A DNA stretch of 64,000 bases, from NCBI RefSeq assembly GCF_018406605.1, contig NZ_AP024545.1, positions 2,046,001 to 2,110,000 on the forward strand, read 5' to 3'. Positions 34,876 to 42,051 of this stretch are shown piece after piece. The notes under the pieces were generated by a model. That model was given only the letters and a program-made list of their open reading frames with translations, was not told the DNA's origin and searched no databases. This DNA is from Noviluteimonas caseinilytica (GTDB lineage: Bacteria; Pseudomonadota; Gammaproteobacteria; Xanthomonadales; Xanthomonadaceae). The translations under genes and the position numbers were made by a program. Numbering within the stretch: position 1 is the stretch's first letter; each line of letters starts with the position of its first letter.

Positions 34876-35322
34876 ATGAGCGAAGACAGTCCCGGCGTCG
34901 ACGGTCCGGCCATGACGAGCCATCGCCCGTATTTGCTGCGGGCGTTGAACGAGTGGATCGCCGACAACAACATGACCCCGCACCTGCTCGTGGACGCCAC
35001 GCGCGCCGGCGTGCAGGTGCCGGCGCAGGCGGTGAGCGACGGCAAGGTGGTGCTCAACATCGCCGAACGCGCGGTCGCGCGGTTGCTCATCGACAACGAC
35101 GCCGTCAGCTTCACCGCGCGCTTCGGTGGCGTGAGCCATCCGGTGGTCGTGCCGATCTCCGCGGTGCTTGCGATCTATGCGCGCGAGACGGGGCAGGGCA
35201 TGGCGCTGCCGGACGATCCGACGGGCTCGCACGACGAACCGCCACCGCCTTCCGATGCAACACCGGATTCGCCGGGCAGCACGACGCCGCCGCGGCGCGG
35301 GCATTTGCGCGTCATCAAGTGA
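34876..35322 (+). CDS. sspB: ClpXP protease specificity-enhancing factor SspB
   Basis: A 148-residue adaptor that delivers ssrA-tagged and other substrates to ClpXP. The folded N-terminal domain (PYLLRALNEWIADNNMTPHLLVD in outline; then LNIAERAV and RFGGVSHPVVVPI) is followed by a disordered Pro/Asp-rich tail ending in the ClpX-binding motif RGHLRVIK. The ATG at 34912 (MTSHRPY) matches the usual family start and is a real alternative. The gene follows sspA by 28 bases, in the standard sspAB order. Confidence 0.95.
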   Translation: MSEDSPGVDGPAMTSHRPYLLRALNEWIADNNMTPHLLVDATRAGVQVPAQAVSDGKVVLNIAERAVARLLIDNDAVSFTARFGGVSHPVVVPISAVLAIYARETGQGMALPDDPTGSHDEPPPPSDATPDSPGSTTPPRRGHLRVIK

Positions 35323-35357
35323 CCACCGGAGGTGGTCATCCCCGCGAAGGCGGGGAT
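35321..35357. repeat. REP-like double hairpin between convergent genes
   Basis: Two adjacent hairpins: GACCACC-GGA-GGTGGTC (35321-35337) and ATCCCCGC-GAAG-GCGGGGAT (35338-35357). The second has the form of the short intergenic palindromes that are scattered through xanthomonad genomes. It lies between the sspB stop and the convergent DUF3301 stop and may act as a two-way terminator. Only one copy occurs in this window. Confidence 0.65.
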
Positions 35358-35367
35358 CCAGCGCGCA

Positions 35368-35694
35368 TCAATGCAACTGCACCACGTTCGCCGCGCGCAC
35401 CGGGCCACTGAAAGACACCAGGCGACCGGAACGCAACACGAGCCGGCCGACGTGCCGATCGCTGCCGTCGTAGGAATACTCGAACCGGAACGTCCGCTCG
35501 AACCCGAGCTTGCCGTCGTCGTTGCGCTGGATGCGCAAGCCCGCGGCATGCACCGTCTGGTCGAGCCACTGCACGCCGGCGGCGCTGCAGGCATCGCGTC
35601 CCAGGGCTTCGGCGCGCTCGGCGGCGGCACGCGCCCGTTCCCAGTACGCCAGTGCGCACCCTGCGATGATCATCACAACGAGAATACTTGGCAT
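35368..35694 (-). CDS. DUF3301 family membrane-anchored protein
   Basis: A 108-residue protein with an N-terminal membrane helix (PSILVVMIIAGCALAYW), a helical stretch that includes CSAAGVQWLDQTVHA, and a short beta domain (LRIQRNDDGKLGF, FEYSYDGSDRHVG). This matches the DUF3301 layout; the function is unknown. It diverges from the FHA-domain gene, with 66 bases between the starts. The ribosome binding site (AGGTG) is unusually close to the ATG. Confidence 0.75.
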   Translation of the reverse strand: MPSILVVMIIAGCALAYWERARAAAERAEALGRDACSAAGVQWLDQTVHAAGLRIQRNDDGKLGFERTFRFEYSYDGSDRHVGRLVLRSGRLVSFSGPVRAANVVQLH

Positions 35695-35760
35695 GCACCT
35701 AATGTGACGGCGCTTCCGCGGCCCTGCAAGGCCGTCGGCCAAACATTGGGGAACCCACGC

Positions 35761-36552
35761 ATGAAACTCGTCTTTCCTGGCGGCGAACACCCGCAGGTCC
35801 TGCTCGGCCCGGGCGTCAATCGCATCGGCTCCGATCCGCGGGCGAACATCGTGCTCGACAGTCCCGGCGTCCTCCCGCAGCACTGCCAGCTGCATGTCAC
35901 GCCCACCGGCGTGATGCTCGACGTGCCGCACGGCACCACGGTCAGCGTAAACGGCCGCCAGGTCGACGGGCTCATCGCCCTGCGTCCGGGCGACAGCGTC
36001 GCGTTCGATCGCGTCGAAGCGCGCCTGGCCTCGATCGAAACCGCGGTCGCGTCCGTGCGCCACCAGGTCGGCGTGGCGGGTCGCTTGCCGGAATCGGCCA
36101 ACGACGATCCCGGCGCCACCGCCGTGCGTCCCGTCGTGCCGCGCTACGTGTTGCGCGGCGTCTCGGGCGAAGGCTTCGGCCGTTCGCATGCGATCCACGG
36201 CAGCACCAGCGTCGGCCGTTCTCCGGAATGCGACCTGCGCATCGACGAACCCGGCCTCTCGCGCGTGCATGCGCGCCTGATGCCCACCGACGACGGCGTG
36301 CTGCTCGAAGACCTCGGGTCCACCAACGGCACCTTCCTCAACGGCAAGCGCGTCATCCGCGGCGAAGCGCACATCGGCGACGAAATCGGCTTCGACACGC
36401 TGCGCTTCCGCCTGATCGCACCGGGCCAGGCCGATGCCACGCACGAAGAAGTGCTCGCCAGCGTCGATGGCGGCACGTCGCGTCGCGCGTGGCTGGTGGC
36501 GATGGGCCTGCTGGCCGTCGTCGCGATCGTACTGGTGGCCGCGTTCCGCTAA
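35761..36552 (+). CDS. Tandem FHA-domain protein with C-terminal membrane anchor
   Basis: A 263-residue protein. The first FHA-like domain (1-80) is degenerate: GSDPRANI is present but the SxxH motif reads PQHCQL. The second domain (about 120-215) is canonical: VGRSPECDL, SRVHARL and STNGTFLNG, the residues that bind phosphothreonine. A single helix (about 242-262) anchors the C-terminus, so the FHA domains face the cytoplasm. No Ser/Thr kinase is encoded in the window. GGGGAA is about 8 bases before the ATG. The stop overlaps the stop of convergent nadC. Confidence 0.85.
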   Translation: MKLVFPGGEHPQVLLGPGVNRIGSDPRANIVLDSPGVLPQHCQLHVTPTGVMLDVPHGTTVSVNGRQVDGLIALRPGDSVAFDRVEARLASIETAVASVRHQVGVAGRLPESANDDPGATAVRPVVPRYVLRGVSGEGFGRSHAIHGSTSVGRSPECDLRIDEPGLSRVHARLMPTDDGVLLEDLGSTNGTFLNGKRVIRGEAHIGDEIGFDTLRFRLIAPGQADATHEEVLASVDGGTSRRAWLVAMGLLAVVAIVLVAAFR

Positions 36553-37403
36553 CCGCCGCGGCGGCCCAGCTTCATCGACAGGTCGATCGCGCGGACGTGC
36601 TTGGTCAGTCCGCCGATCGAAATGCAATCCACGCCGTCCTCGGCGATCGCGCGCACCGTCTGCAGGTCCACGCCGCCGGAGACTTCCAGCGGGATGCGGC
36701 CCTTCGCGCGCTGCACGGCTTCGCGGCGCGAGGCCGCGTCGAAGTCGTCGATCAGGATGCGTTCGCAGCCGGCCAGCAGCGCTTCGTCGAGCTGCGCCAG
36801 CGTTTCCACTTCCACGATCAGCGGCAATGACGGCTGCGCTTCGCGCGCGCGCTTGATCGCGGCGGTGATCGAACCCGCGGCGCGCACGTGGTTTTCCTTC
36901 AGCATCACCGCGTCATGCAGGCCCATGCGGTGATTGGCGCCGCCGCCCGCGCGCACGGCGTACTTCTGCGCGATGCGCAGGCCGGGGATCGTCTTGCGCG
37001 TGTCCAGGATCACCGCGCCCGTGCCGCGCACGGCTTCGACGTACTCGGCGGTGATCGTGGCGGTGCCGCTGAGCGTCTGCAGGAAATTGAGCGCCGCGCG
37101 TTCGGCGCTGACCAGCGCGCGCGCACGGCCTTCGAGCGTAGCGATGACGGTGTCGGCGCGGACGCGGTCGCCTTCGGCCACGTGCCAGGCGATGGCGACG
37201 TCGCGGTCGAGCGCGCGATGGCACGCATCGAACCACGGACGGCCGCACACGACCGCCGATTCCTTGCACAACAGGTAGGCGGTGTCGGTGATGTCGGGGA
37301 GCAGGGCGGCGGTGACGTCGCCGGTGCCCAGGTCTTCGGCGAGTGCGCGCGCGACATCGGCGGCGACCACGTCGGCCGGCGGCGGTGCGAACTCGTGGCT
37401 CAT
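36549..37403 (-). CDS. nadC: Nicotinate-nucleotide pyrophosphorylase (carboxylating)
   Basis: A 284-residue QPRTase that converts quinolinate and PRPP to nicotinate mononucleotide in de novo NAD synthesis. Landmarks are EDLGTGDVTA, the conserved ERAALNFLQTLSGTATIT, DTRKTIPGLRIAQKYAVRAGGGANHRMGL in outline, and LKENH. It is coupled to the upstream Trm112-like gene by an ATGA overlap. nadA and nadB are not in the window. Confidence 0.96.
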   Translation of the reverse strand: MSHEFAPPPADVVAADVARALAEDLGTGDVTAALLPDITDTAYLLCKESAVVCGRPWFDACHRALDRDVAIAWHVAEGDRVRADTVIATLEGRARALVSAERAALNFLQTLSGTATITAEYVEAVRGTGAVILDTRKTIPGLRIAQKYAVRAGGGANHRMGLHDAVMLKENHVRAAGSITAAIKRAREAQPSLPLIVEVETLAQLDEALLAGCERILIDDFDAASRREAVQRAKGRIPLEVSGGVDLQTVRAIAEDGVDCISIGGLTKHVRAIDLSMKLGRRGG

Positions 37404-37672
37404 GGCGCGGCGGGGAAGTCCGCGACCTGGCCGGTCGCGAGGCCTTCATCGGCCAGCAGCACCGGGATGCCGTCGTCGATGCGGTAGGCGAGCTTGCGGT
37501 CGCGCGTGACGAGCGCCTCGCGCAGGGCGTCGGATTGCGGCTGGCCGTCGGCGCGCTTCACGCTGCCCGCGGCGATCGCCTGGTTGAGCGCCTGCAGGCC
37601 GCGCGCCTCGAGCAAGGACAGCGGCTGGCGCGTGGCGGGGCAGGCGAGGATGTCGAGCAGCTTGCGATCCAT
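37400..37672 (-). CDS. Trm112 family protein (YcaR-like)
   Basis: A 90-residue protein starting MDRKLLDILACPATRQPL and ending with the family motif YRIDDGIPVLLADE. Trm112 proteins are small zinc-ribbon partners of methyltransferases in eukaryotes; the bacterial role is unclear. Here only one Cys of the usual ribbon remains (CPATRQ), so zinc binding is doubtful; this is typical of the xanthomonad form as I recall it. It overlaps nadC by 4 bases and diverges from purE. Confidence 0.85.
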   Translation of the reverse strand: MDRKLLDILACPATRQPLSLLEARGLQALNQAIAAGSVKRADGQPQSDALREALVTRDRKLAYRIDDGIPVLLADEGLATGQVADFPAAP

Positions 37673-37708
37673 CGGCGGGCTGTGGCCTCGTCGGCGCGGC
37701 GGGGCCGC

Positions 37709-37714
37709 TAGAAT
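37709..37714 (+). promoter_or_regulatory. -10 box upstream of purE
   Basis: TAGAAT, matching five of six positions of the sigma-70 -10 consensus, lies 37 bases before the purE ATG in the divergent space between the Trm112 gene and purE. No good -35 is visible. PurR-type operators are not apparent. Confidence 0.45.
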
Positions 37715-37751
37715 ACGCCCCTTCGCAGCAGGCGCGAGCCCCGGGAAACCC

Positions 37752-38270
37752 ATGGCCAACGAAGACACCGCGGCAAGCACGGCGAAGCCGCTGGTCGGCA
37801 TCGTGATGGGCTCGCGCTCGGACTGGGAGACGATGCAGCACGCGGCGGCCAAGCTCGAAGCGCTCGGCGTGCCGCACGAAGTGCGCGTGGTCTCCGCGCA
37901 TCGCACGCCCGACGTGTTGTTCGAATACGCAGCCACGGCGGCGTCGCGCGGATTGCGCGCGATCATCGCCGGCGCCGGCGGTGCAGCGCACTTGCCGGGC
38001 ATGCTCGCTGCGAAGACCGCGGTGCCGGTGCTCGGCGTGCCCGTGCAGAGCAAGGCGCTCAACGGCATGGATTCGCTGCTGTCGATCGTGCAGATGCCGG
38101 CCGGCATTCCCGTCGCGACGTTCGCGATCGGCAATGCGGGGGCGTCCAACGCGGGCCTGTTCGCGGCCGCGATGCTGGCGTCGGGTGACGCGCGCATCGC
38201 CAGGGCGCTCGAAGACTTCCGCGCGCGCCAGACCGACGACGTCGCGCGCAATGACGATCCGCGCAAGTGA
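37752..38270 (+). CDS. purE: N5-carboxyaminoimidazole ribonucleotide mutase
   Basis: A 172-residue class I PurE that moves the carboxylate from N5-CAIR to give CAIR in purine synthesis. Key segments are GIVMGSRSDWETM, VVSAHRTPD (active-site His), IAGAGGAAHLPGM and PAGIPVATFAIG. A hydrophilic N-terminal tail of about 13 residues precedes the domain. purK follows after 19 bases. Confidence 0.96.
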   Translation: MANEDTAASTAKPLVGIVMGSRSDWETMQHAAAKLEALGVPHEVRVVSAHRTPDVLFEYAATAASRGLRAIIAGAGGAAHLPGMLAAKTAVPVLGVPVQSKALNGMDSLLSIVQMPAGIPVATFAIGNAGASNAGLFAAAMLASGDARIARALEDFRARQTDDVARNDDPRK

Positions 38271-38289
38271 ACGGCACGGAGTGCACGGC

Positions 38290-39429
38290 ATGACCACCGT
38301 CGGCATCCTCGGCGGCGGCCAGCTCGCGCGCATGCTCGCCTTGTCGGGCGCGCCGCTCGGCTTGCGCTTCCTGGTGATGGATACCGTGGCCGATGCGTGC
38401 GCGGGGCAGTTCGCGCCGATGATCGTCGGCGACTGGCGCGATGAAACCGCGCTCGCGGAATTCGCGTCGCGCGTCGACGTGGCGACGTTCGATTTCGAAA
38501 ACGTGCCGGCCGAAGCCGCGCAATGGCTCGCCGAACGCGTGCCCGTGTTCCCCAGCCCGACGGCGCTCGCCGTCGCGCAGGATCGCCTCGCCGAGAAAAC
38601 CCTGTTCCGCGACCTCGGCATCCCGGTGCCGCCGTTCGCCGCGGTGGATTCGCGCGCGTCGCTCGAAGCGGCGATCGCGCGCATCGGCACGCCGTGCATC
38701 CTCAAGACGCGTCGCCTCGGGTACGACGGCAAGGGCCAGTTCCGGTTGAAGTCGCCGGGCGACCTGGATGCAGCATGGGATGCGCTCGGCGTCCAGGCCA
38801 CGACGGTGGGACTGATCCTCGAAGGGTTCGTCGCGTTCGAAAGCGAAGTAAGCGTGGTGGCCGTGCGTGGCCGCGATGGCGAGTTCCGCGCGTGGCCCAT
38901 CACGCAGAACTGGCACGTCGATGGCGTGCTGTCGGCGAGCCTGGCGCCCGCGCCGGTGGACGCCGCGCTCGCGGACGCCGCCGTCGCGCATGCGCGCGCA
39001 TTGGCCGAAGCCTTGTCGTACGTCGGCGTGTTCGCGCTGGAGTTGTTCTGCCGCGGTGGCGAACTGCTCGCCAACGAACTCGCGCCGCGCGTGCACAACT
39101 CCGGGCACTGGACGATCGAAGGCAGCGAGACGTCGCAATTCCAGAATCACCTGCGCGCCGTGCTCGGCCTGCCGCTGGGCGCCACGCGCATGGTGGGCGA
39201 GGCGTGCATGCTCAACTGGATCGGCGAGATGCCCGATGCGCGCGCGGTGCTCGCCGAACCGGGCGGTCACTGGCACGACTACGGCAAGGAATCGCGCGCC
39301 GGCCGCAAGGTCGGGCACGCGACGTTGCGCGCGGATACGCCGCAGGAACTGGCGGCGACGCTCGAACGCGTGGGCAAGTCGCTCGGGCGCGAAGTCCAGG
39401 TGCAACCCGTCATCGCCGCGCTGCGATGA
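38290..39429 (+). CDS. purK: N5-carboxyaminoimidazole ribonucleotide synthase
   Basis: A 379-residue ATP-grasp enzyme that makes N5-CAIR from AIR, ATP and bicarbonate. It opens with the nucleotide-binding GILGGGQLARML, contains ILKTRRLGYDGKGQ in the ATP-grasp core and the metal-binding NELAPRVHNSGHWT. GGAG lies about 10 bases before the ATG. It forms an operon with purE and ends at a shared terminator with sodB. Confidence 0.96.
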   Translation: MTTVGILGGGQLARMLALSGAPLGLRFLVMDTVADACAGQFAPMIVGDWRDETALAEFASRVDVATFDFENVPAEAAQWLAERVPVFPSPTALAVAQDRLAEKTLFRDLGIPVPPFAAVDSRASLEAAIARIGTPCILKTRRLGYDGKGQFRLKSPGDLDAAWDALGVQATTVGLILEGFVAFESEVSVVAVRGRDGEFRAWPITQNWHVDGVLSASLAPAPVDAALADAAVAHARALAEALSYVGVFALELFCRGGELLANELAPRVHNSGHWTIEGSETSQFQNHLRAVLGLPLGATRMVGEACMLNWIGEMPDARAVLAEPGGHWHDYGKESRAGRKVGHATLRADTPQELAATLERVGKSLGREVQVQPVIAALR

Positions 39430-39431
39430 GG

Positions 39432-39463
39432 CAAAAAAAAGCCCCGCATCGCGGGGCTTCTTT
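39432..39463. terminator. Bidirectional terminator between purK and sodB
   Basis: A stem of AAGCCCCGC / GCGGGGCTT around a 3-base loop (39439-39459). On the minus strand it is followed by a run of eight T residues and is a strong sodB terminator; on the plus strand TTCTTT follows and can end purK transcripts. Confidence 0.9.
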
Positions 39464-39477
39464 CATGCGCGCGTGTT

Positions 39478-40065
39478 TCAGCGCATCTGCTGTGCGACGA
39501 AATCCCAGTTGACGAGGTTCCAGAACGCCTCGACATACTTCGGCCGCGCATTGCGGTAGTCGACGTAGTACGCGTGTTCCCACACGTCGCACGTCAGCAG
39601 CGGCGTGTCTTCGCCGGTGATCGGCGTGGCCGCGTTCGACGTGCTCGCCAGCGCGAGCGAACCATCCGGGCGCTGCACCAGCCACGCCCAGCCCGACCCG
39701 AAGGTCTTGATGGCGGTGTCGGTGAACTGTTCCTTGAACTTGGCCACGTCGCCGAAGGCCTTGTTGATCGCCTCGCCGAGCTTGCCGGAGGGATCGCCGC
39801 CGCCGCCGGCCGTGGCCGGCTTCATGCAGTTCCAGTAGAAGGTGTGGTTCCAGACCTGCGCTGCGTTGTTGAACACCGCGCCCTGCGACTTGCGGATGAT
39901 CCCGACCAGGTCCATCGCCGCGAACTCCGTCCCCTCGATCATCTTGTTGAGGTTGTCGACGTAGGCCTTGTGGTGCTTGCCGTGGTGGTAATCGAGCGTC
40001 TCGGCGGAGATGTGCGGCTCGAGCGCGGTACGGTCGTAGGGCAGGGGTGGCAGTTCGATCGCCAT
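39478..40065 (-). CDS. sodB: Iron superoxide dismutase
   Basis: A 195-residue cytoplasmic Fe/Mn-type dismutase. Metal ligands are His27, His74, Asp160 and His164 (DVWEHAYY). Gln70 in NNAAQVWNH and the AQVWNHTFYW context indicate the iron type. AAGGAG stands 6 bases before the ATG. No Fur-box-like sequence is obvious upstream. It diverges from grxD. Confidence 0.96.
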   Translation of the reverse strand: MAIELPPLPYDRTALEPHISAETLDYHHGKHHKAYVDNLNKMIEGTEFAAMDLVGIIRKSQGAVFNNAAQVWNHTFYWNCMKPATAGGGGDPSGKLGEAINKAFGDVAKFKEQFTDTAIKTFGSGWAWLVQRPDGSLALASTSNAATPITGEDTPLLTCDVWEHAYYVDYRNARPKYVEAFWNLVNWDFVAQQMR

Positions 40066-40108
40066 GTCAGGCTCCTTGCGGGCGGTGGGGGCGCAGTGCG
40101 CGAAGGCT

Positions 40109-40114
40109 TACAAT
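40109..40114 (+). promoter_or_regulatory. -10 box upstream of grxD
   Basis: TACAAT, one mismatch from consensus, lies 32 bases before the grxD ATG. A -35 element at normal spacing is not seen. Confidence 0.5.
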
Positions 40115-40146
40115 TCTAGCCCTACGCTTGTCATGCAGGAGTCTGA

Positions 40147-40482
40147 ATGTCCGTCCAGGGCACCCCCATCCAGAGCCGGATCCGTTCGGAAGTCACCGGC
40201 CACCCCATCGTGCTCTTCATGAAAGGCACGCCGCAGTTCCCGATGTGCGGCTTCTCCAGCCGCGCGGTGCAGGCGCTCAAGGCCGCCGGCGCGTCGCAGC
40301 TGCACACGGTCAACGTGCTCGAAGAACCCGAGATCCGGGCCAACCTGCCGCGCTATTCCGACTGGCCGACGTTCCCGCAGCTGTTCATCCACGGCGAACT
40401 CATCGGCGGATGCGACATCACGTGCGAGCTCGCCGAGTCGGGCGAGCTGGCGCGCATGATTTCCGAAGCGCAGAAGGCGTGA
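40147..40482 (+). CDS. grxD: Monothiol glutaredoxin Grx4/GrxD
   Basis: A 111-residue CGFS-type glutaredoxin, with active Cys34 in FPMCGFS, plus WPTFPQLFI and GGCDI that bind glutathione. These proteins carry and deliver 2Fe-2S clusters and act with BolA. CAGGAG is 5 bases before the ATG. The SDR gene begins at or just after the stop. Confidence 0.96.
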   Translation: MSVQGTPIQSRIRSEVTGHPIVLFMKGTPQFPMCGFSSRAVQALKAAGASQLHTVNVLEEPEIRANLPRYSDWPTFPQLFIHGELIGGCDITCELAESGELARMISEAQKA

Positions 40483-40484
40483 GC

Positions 40485-41231
40485 GTGGCGGTCGAAGGGG
40501 AGTCCACGCACGCGCCGCTCGCCGGGCGCGTCGTGCTCATCGCCGGCGCGCATGGCGGCCTGGGCACTGCGGCGTCGATGGCGTGCGCGCGCGCCGGTGC
40601 AACCGTCGTGCTGCTCGGGCGTCGCGTGCGCAACCTCGAACGCCTGCACGATGCGATCGCGAAGGACCCGCAGGTCGCGTCGGCGCCGGTGCTGTATCCG
40701 CTGGACCTGGAAGGCGCCACGCCCGACGACTACGCCGAACTCGCGCAACGCATCGGCGATGCGTACGGCCGCCTCGATGGCCTGCTGCATTGCGCCGCCG
40801 AATTCCGCGGGCTCACGCCGCTCGAGCACACCGATCCGGCCACGTTCGCGCGCGCGCTGCACATCGGGCTCACCGCGCCGTGGTGGCTGACGCAGGCGCT
40901 GCTGCCCGTGTTGCGCAAGTCCGACGATCCCGCGGTGGTGTTCGTGGTCGACGATGCGGCGCGCGTGTCGCAGGCGTACTGGGGCGGCTACGGCCTGGCC
41001 CAGCACGGGCGCGGTGCGCTCGTGGGCATGCTGCACGCCGAACTCGCCGGCACGCCGATCCGCGTGTCCGGCCTGCAACCCGGCCCGATGCGCACGGCGT
41101 TGCGCGCGAAGGCCTACGTCGACGACCAGGACCTCGACGCCCGCGATCCCGCGCTCGCAGCGGCCGCGTGCGTGGCGTTGCTGTCGCCGGCCGGCGCGGC
41201 CGACCGCGGCACCATCCGCCACCTCGCCTGA
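40485..41231 (+). CDS. Short-chain dehydrogenase/reductase (YciK-like)
   Basis: A 248-residue SDR. The dinucleotide-binding motif reads GAHGGLGTAAS rather than the common GxxxGxG with Ile, and LLGRRVRNLE follows. The catalytic region has DDAARVSQAYWGGYGLAQHG: the Tyr of YxxxK is present, but the Lys position is His, so activity may be changed. Start is GTG at 40485, 7 bases after AAGG; a GTG at 40479 overlapping the grxD stop is the alternative. Substrate is not evident. Confidence 0.82.
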   Translation: MAVEGESTHAPLAGRVVLIAGAHGGLGTAASMACARAGATVVLLGRRVRNLERLHDAIAKDPQVASAPVLYPLDLEGATPDDYAELAQRIGDAYGRLDGLLHCAAEFRGLTPLEHTDPATFARALHIGLTAPWWLTQALLPVLRKSDDPAVVFVVDDAARVSQAYWGGYGLAQHGRGALVGMLHAELAGTPIRVSGLQPGPMRTALRAKAYVDDQDLDARDPALAAAACVALLSPAGAADRGTIRHLA

Positions 41232-41240
41232 CGCAGACCG

Positions 41241-41843
41241 ATGACCATCGCCTCCGCCGCGCTGCTGCTGTTCCTGATCCTGGATCCGCTGGGCAACATC
41301 CCGGTGTTCCTGGGCTTGCTCAAGCCGTTGCCGGAAGCCCGCCGCCGCGTGGTGCTGGGGCGCGAGCTGCTCATCGCGCTCGGCGTGCTGATGGTGTTCC
41401 TGTGGGGCGGCAAGTACGCGCTGGAGCTGATGCACCTGCGGCAGGAGTCGGTGTCGATCGCCGGCGGGATCGTGCTGTTCCTGATCGGCCTGCGGATGAT
41501 CTTCCCGCGGCCCGAAGGCCTGATGGGCGACATCCCCGGCGGCGAGCCCTTCATCGTGCCGATGGCCATACCGCTGGTGGCCGGCCCGTCCGGCATGGCC
41601 GCGGTGATGCTGATGGGATCCAACGAGCCGGGCCGCCTGCCGGAATGGAGCCTGGCGCTGCTGATCGCATGGGTGGCGACCGCCGTGATCCTGTTTTCGG
41701 CCACCTATCTCTATCGCTGGCTGGGCACGCGGGTGCTGATCGCCGTCGAGCGGCTGATGGGCATGTTGCTGGTCGCCATTTCGGTCCAGATGTTCCTGGA
41801 CGGGCTCGGGGTTTACATCTCAAGCACGGTCGGCCCTTCCTGA
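41241..41843 (+). CDS. MarC family integral membrane protein
   Basis: A 200-residue inner-membrane protein with six expected helices. Family motifs are LILDPLGNIPVFLGL near the N-terminus and PMAIPLVAGPSGMAAVMLM in the middle. MarC proteins lack a settled function; a drug-export role was proposed and later doubted. It lies 9 bases after the SDR gene, so grxD-SDR-marC may be one operon. Confidence 0.9.
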   Translation: MTIASAALLLFLILDPLGNIPVFLGLLKPLPEARRRVVLGRELLIALGVLMVFLWGGKYALELMHLRQESVSIAGGIVLFLIGLRMIFPRPEGLMGDIPGGEPFIVPMAIPLVAGPSGMAAVMLMGSNEPGRLPEWSLALLIAWVATAVILFSATYLYRWLGTRVLIAVERLMGMLLVAISVQMFLDGLGVYISSTVGPS

Positions 41844-41910
41844 ATTCGGCAAGCCCGAATCCGGTCCGTCTTCCCCCTGACACGGCTCAGTCACACACCG
41901 AAATTATGGT

Positions 41911-41991
41911 GTTAAACTGGCGTTAACCCCACGAGACGCTCGTAGGGCGGGGATTCCACGAGGTTCCACCTCATTCGCAAACGGATTTGCG
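41911..41991 (+). promoter_or_regulatory. Control region upstream of the TonB-dependent receptor
   Basis: An AT-rich patch with GTTAAAC and GTTAAC (41911-41927) in otherwise GC-rich DNA probably contains the promoter. Downstream are two inverted repeats: GAGGT-TCC-ACCTC (41960-41972) and CGCAAA-CGGA-TTTGCG (41976-41991). These could be operators or leader hairpins. Confidence 0.4.
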
Positions 41992-42051
41992 TGCGTGGGA
42001 CTGCGCCCGTACGCCGCCAAACCATCCCGTATATCCGAGGCCTTGAAGAAG

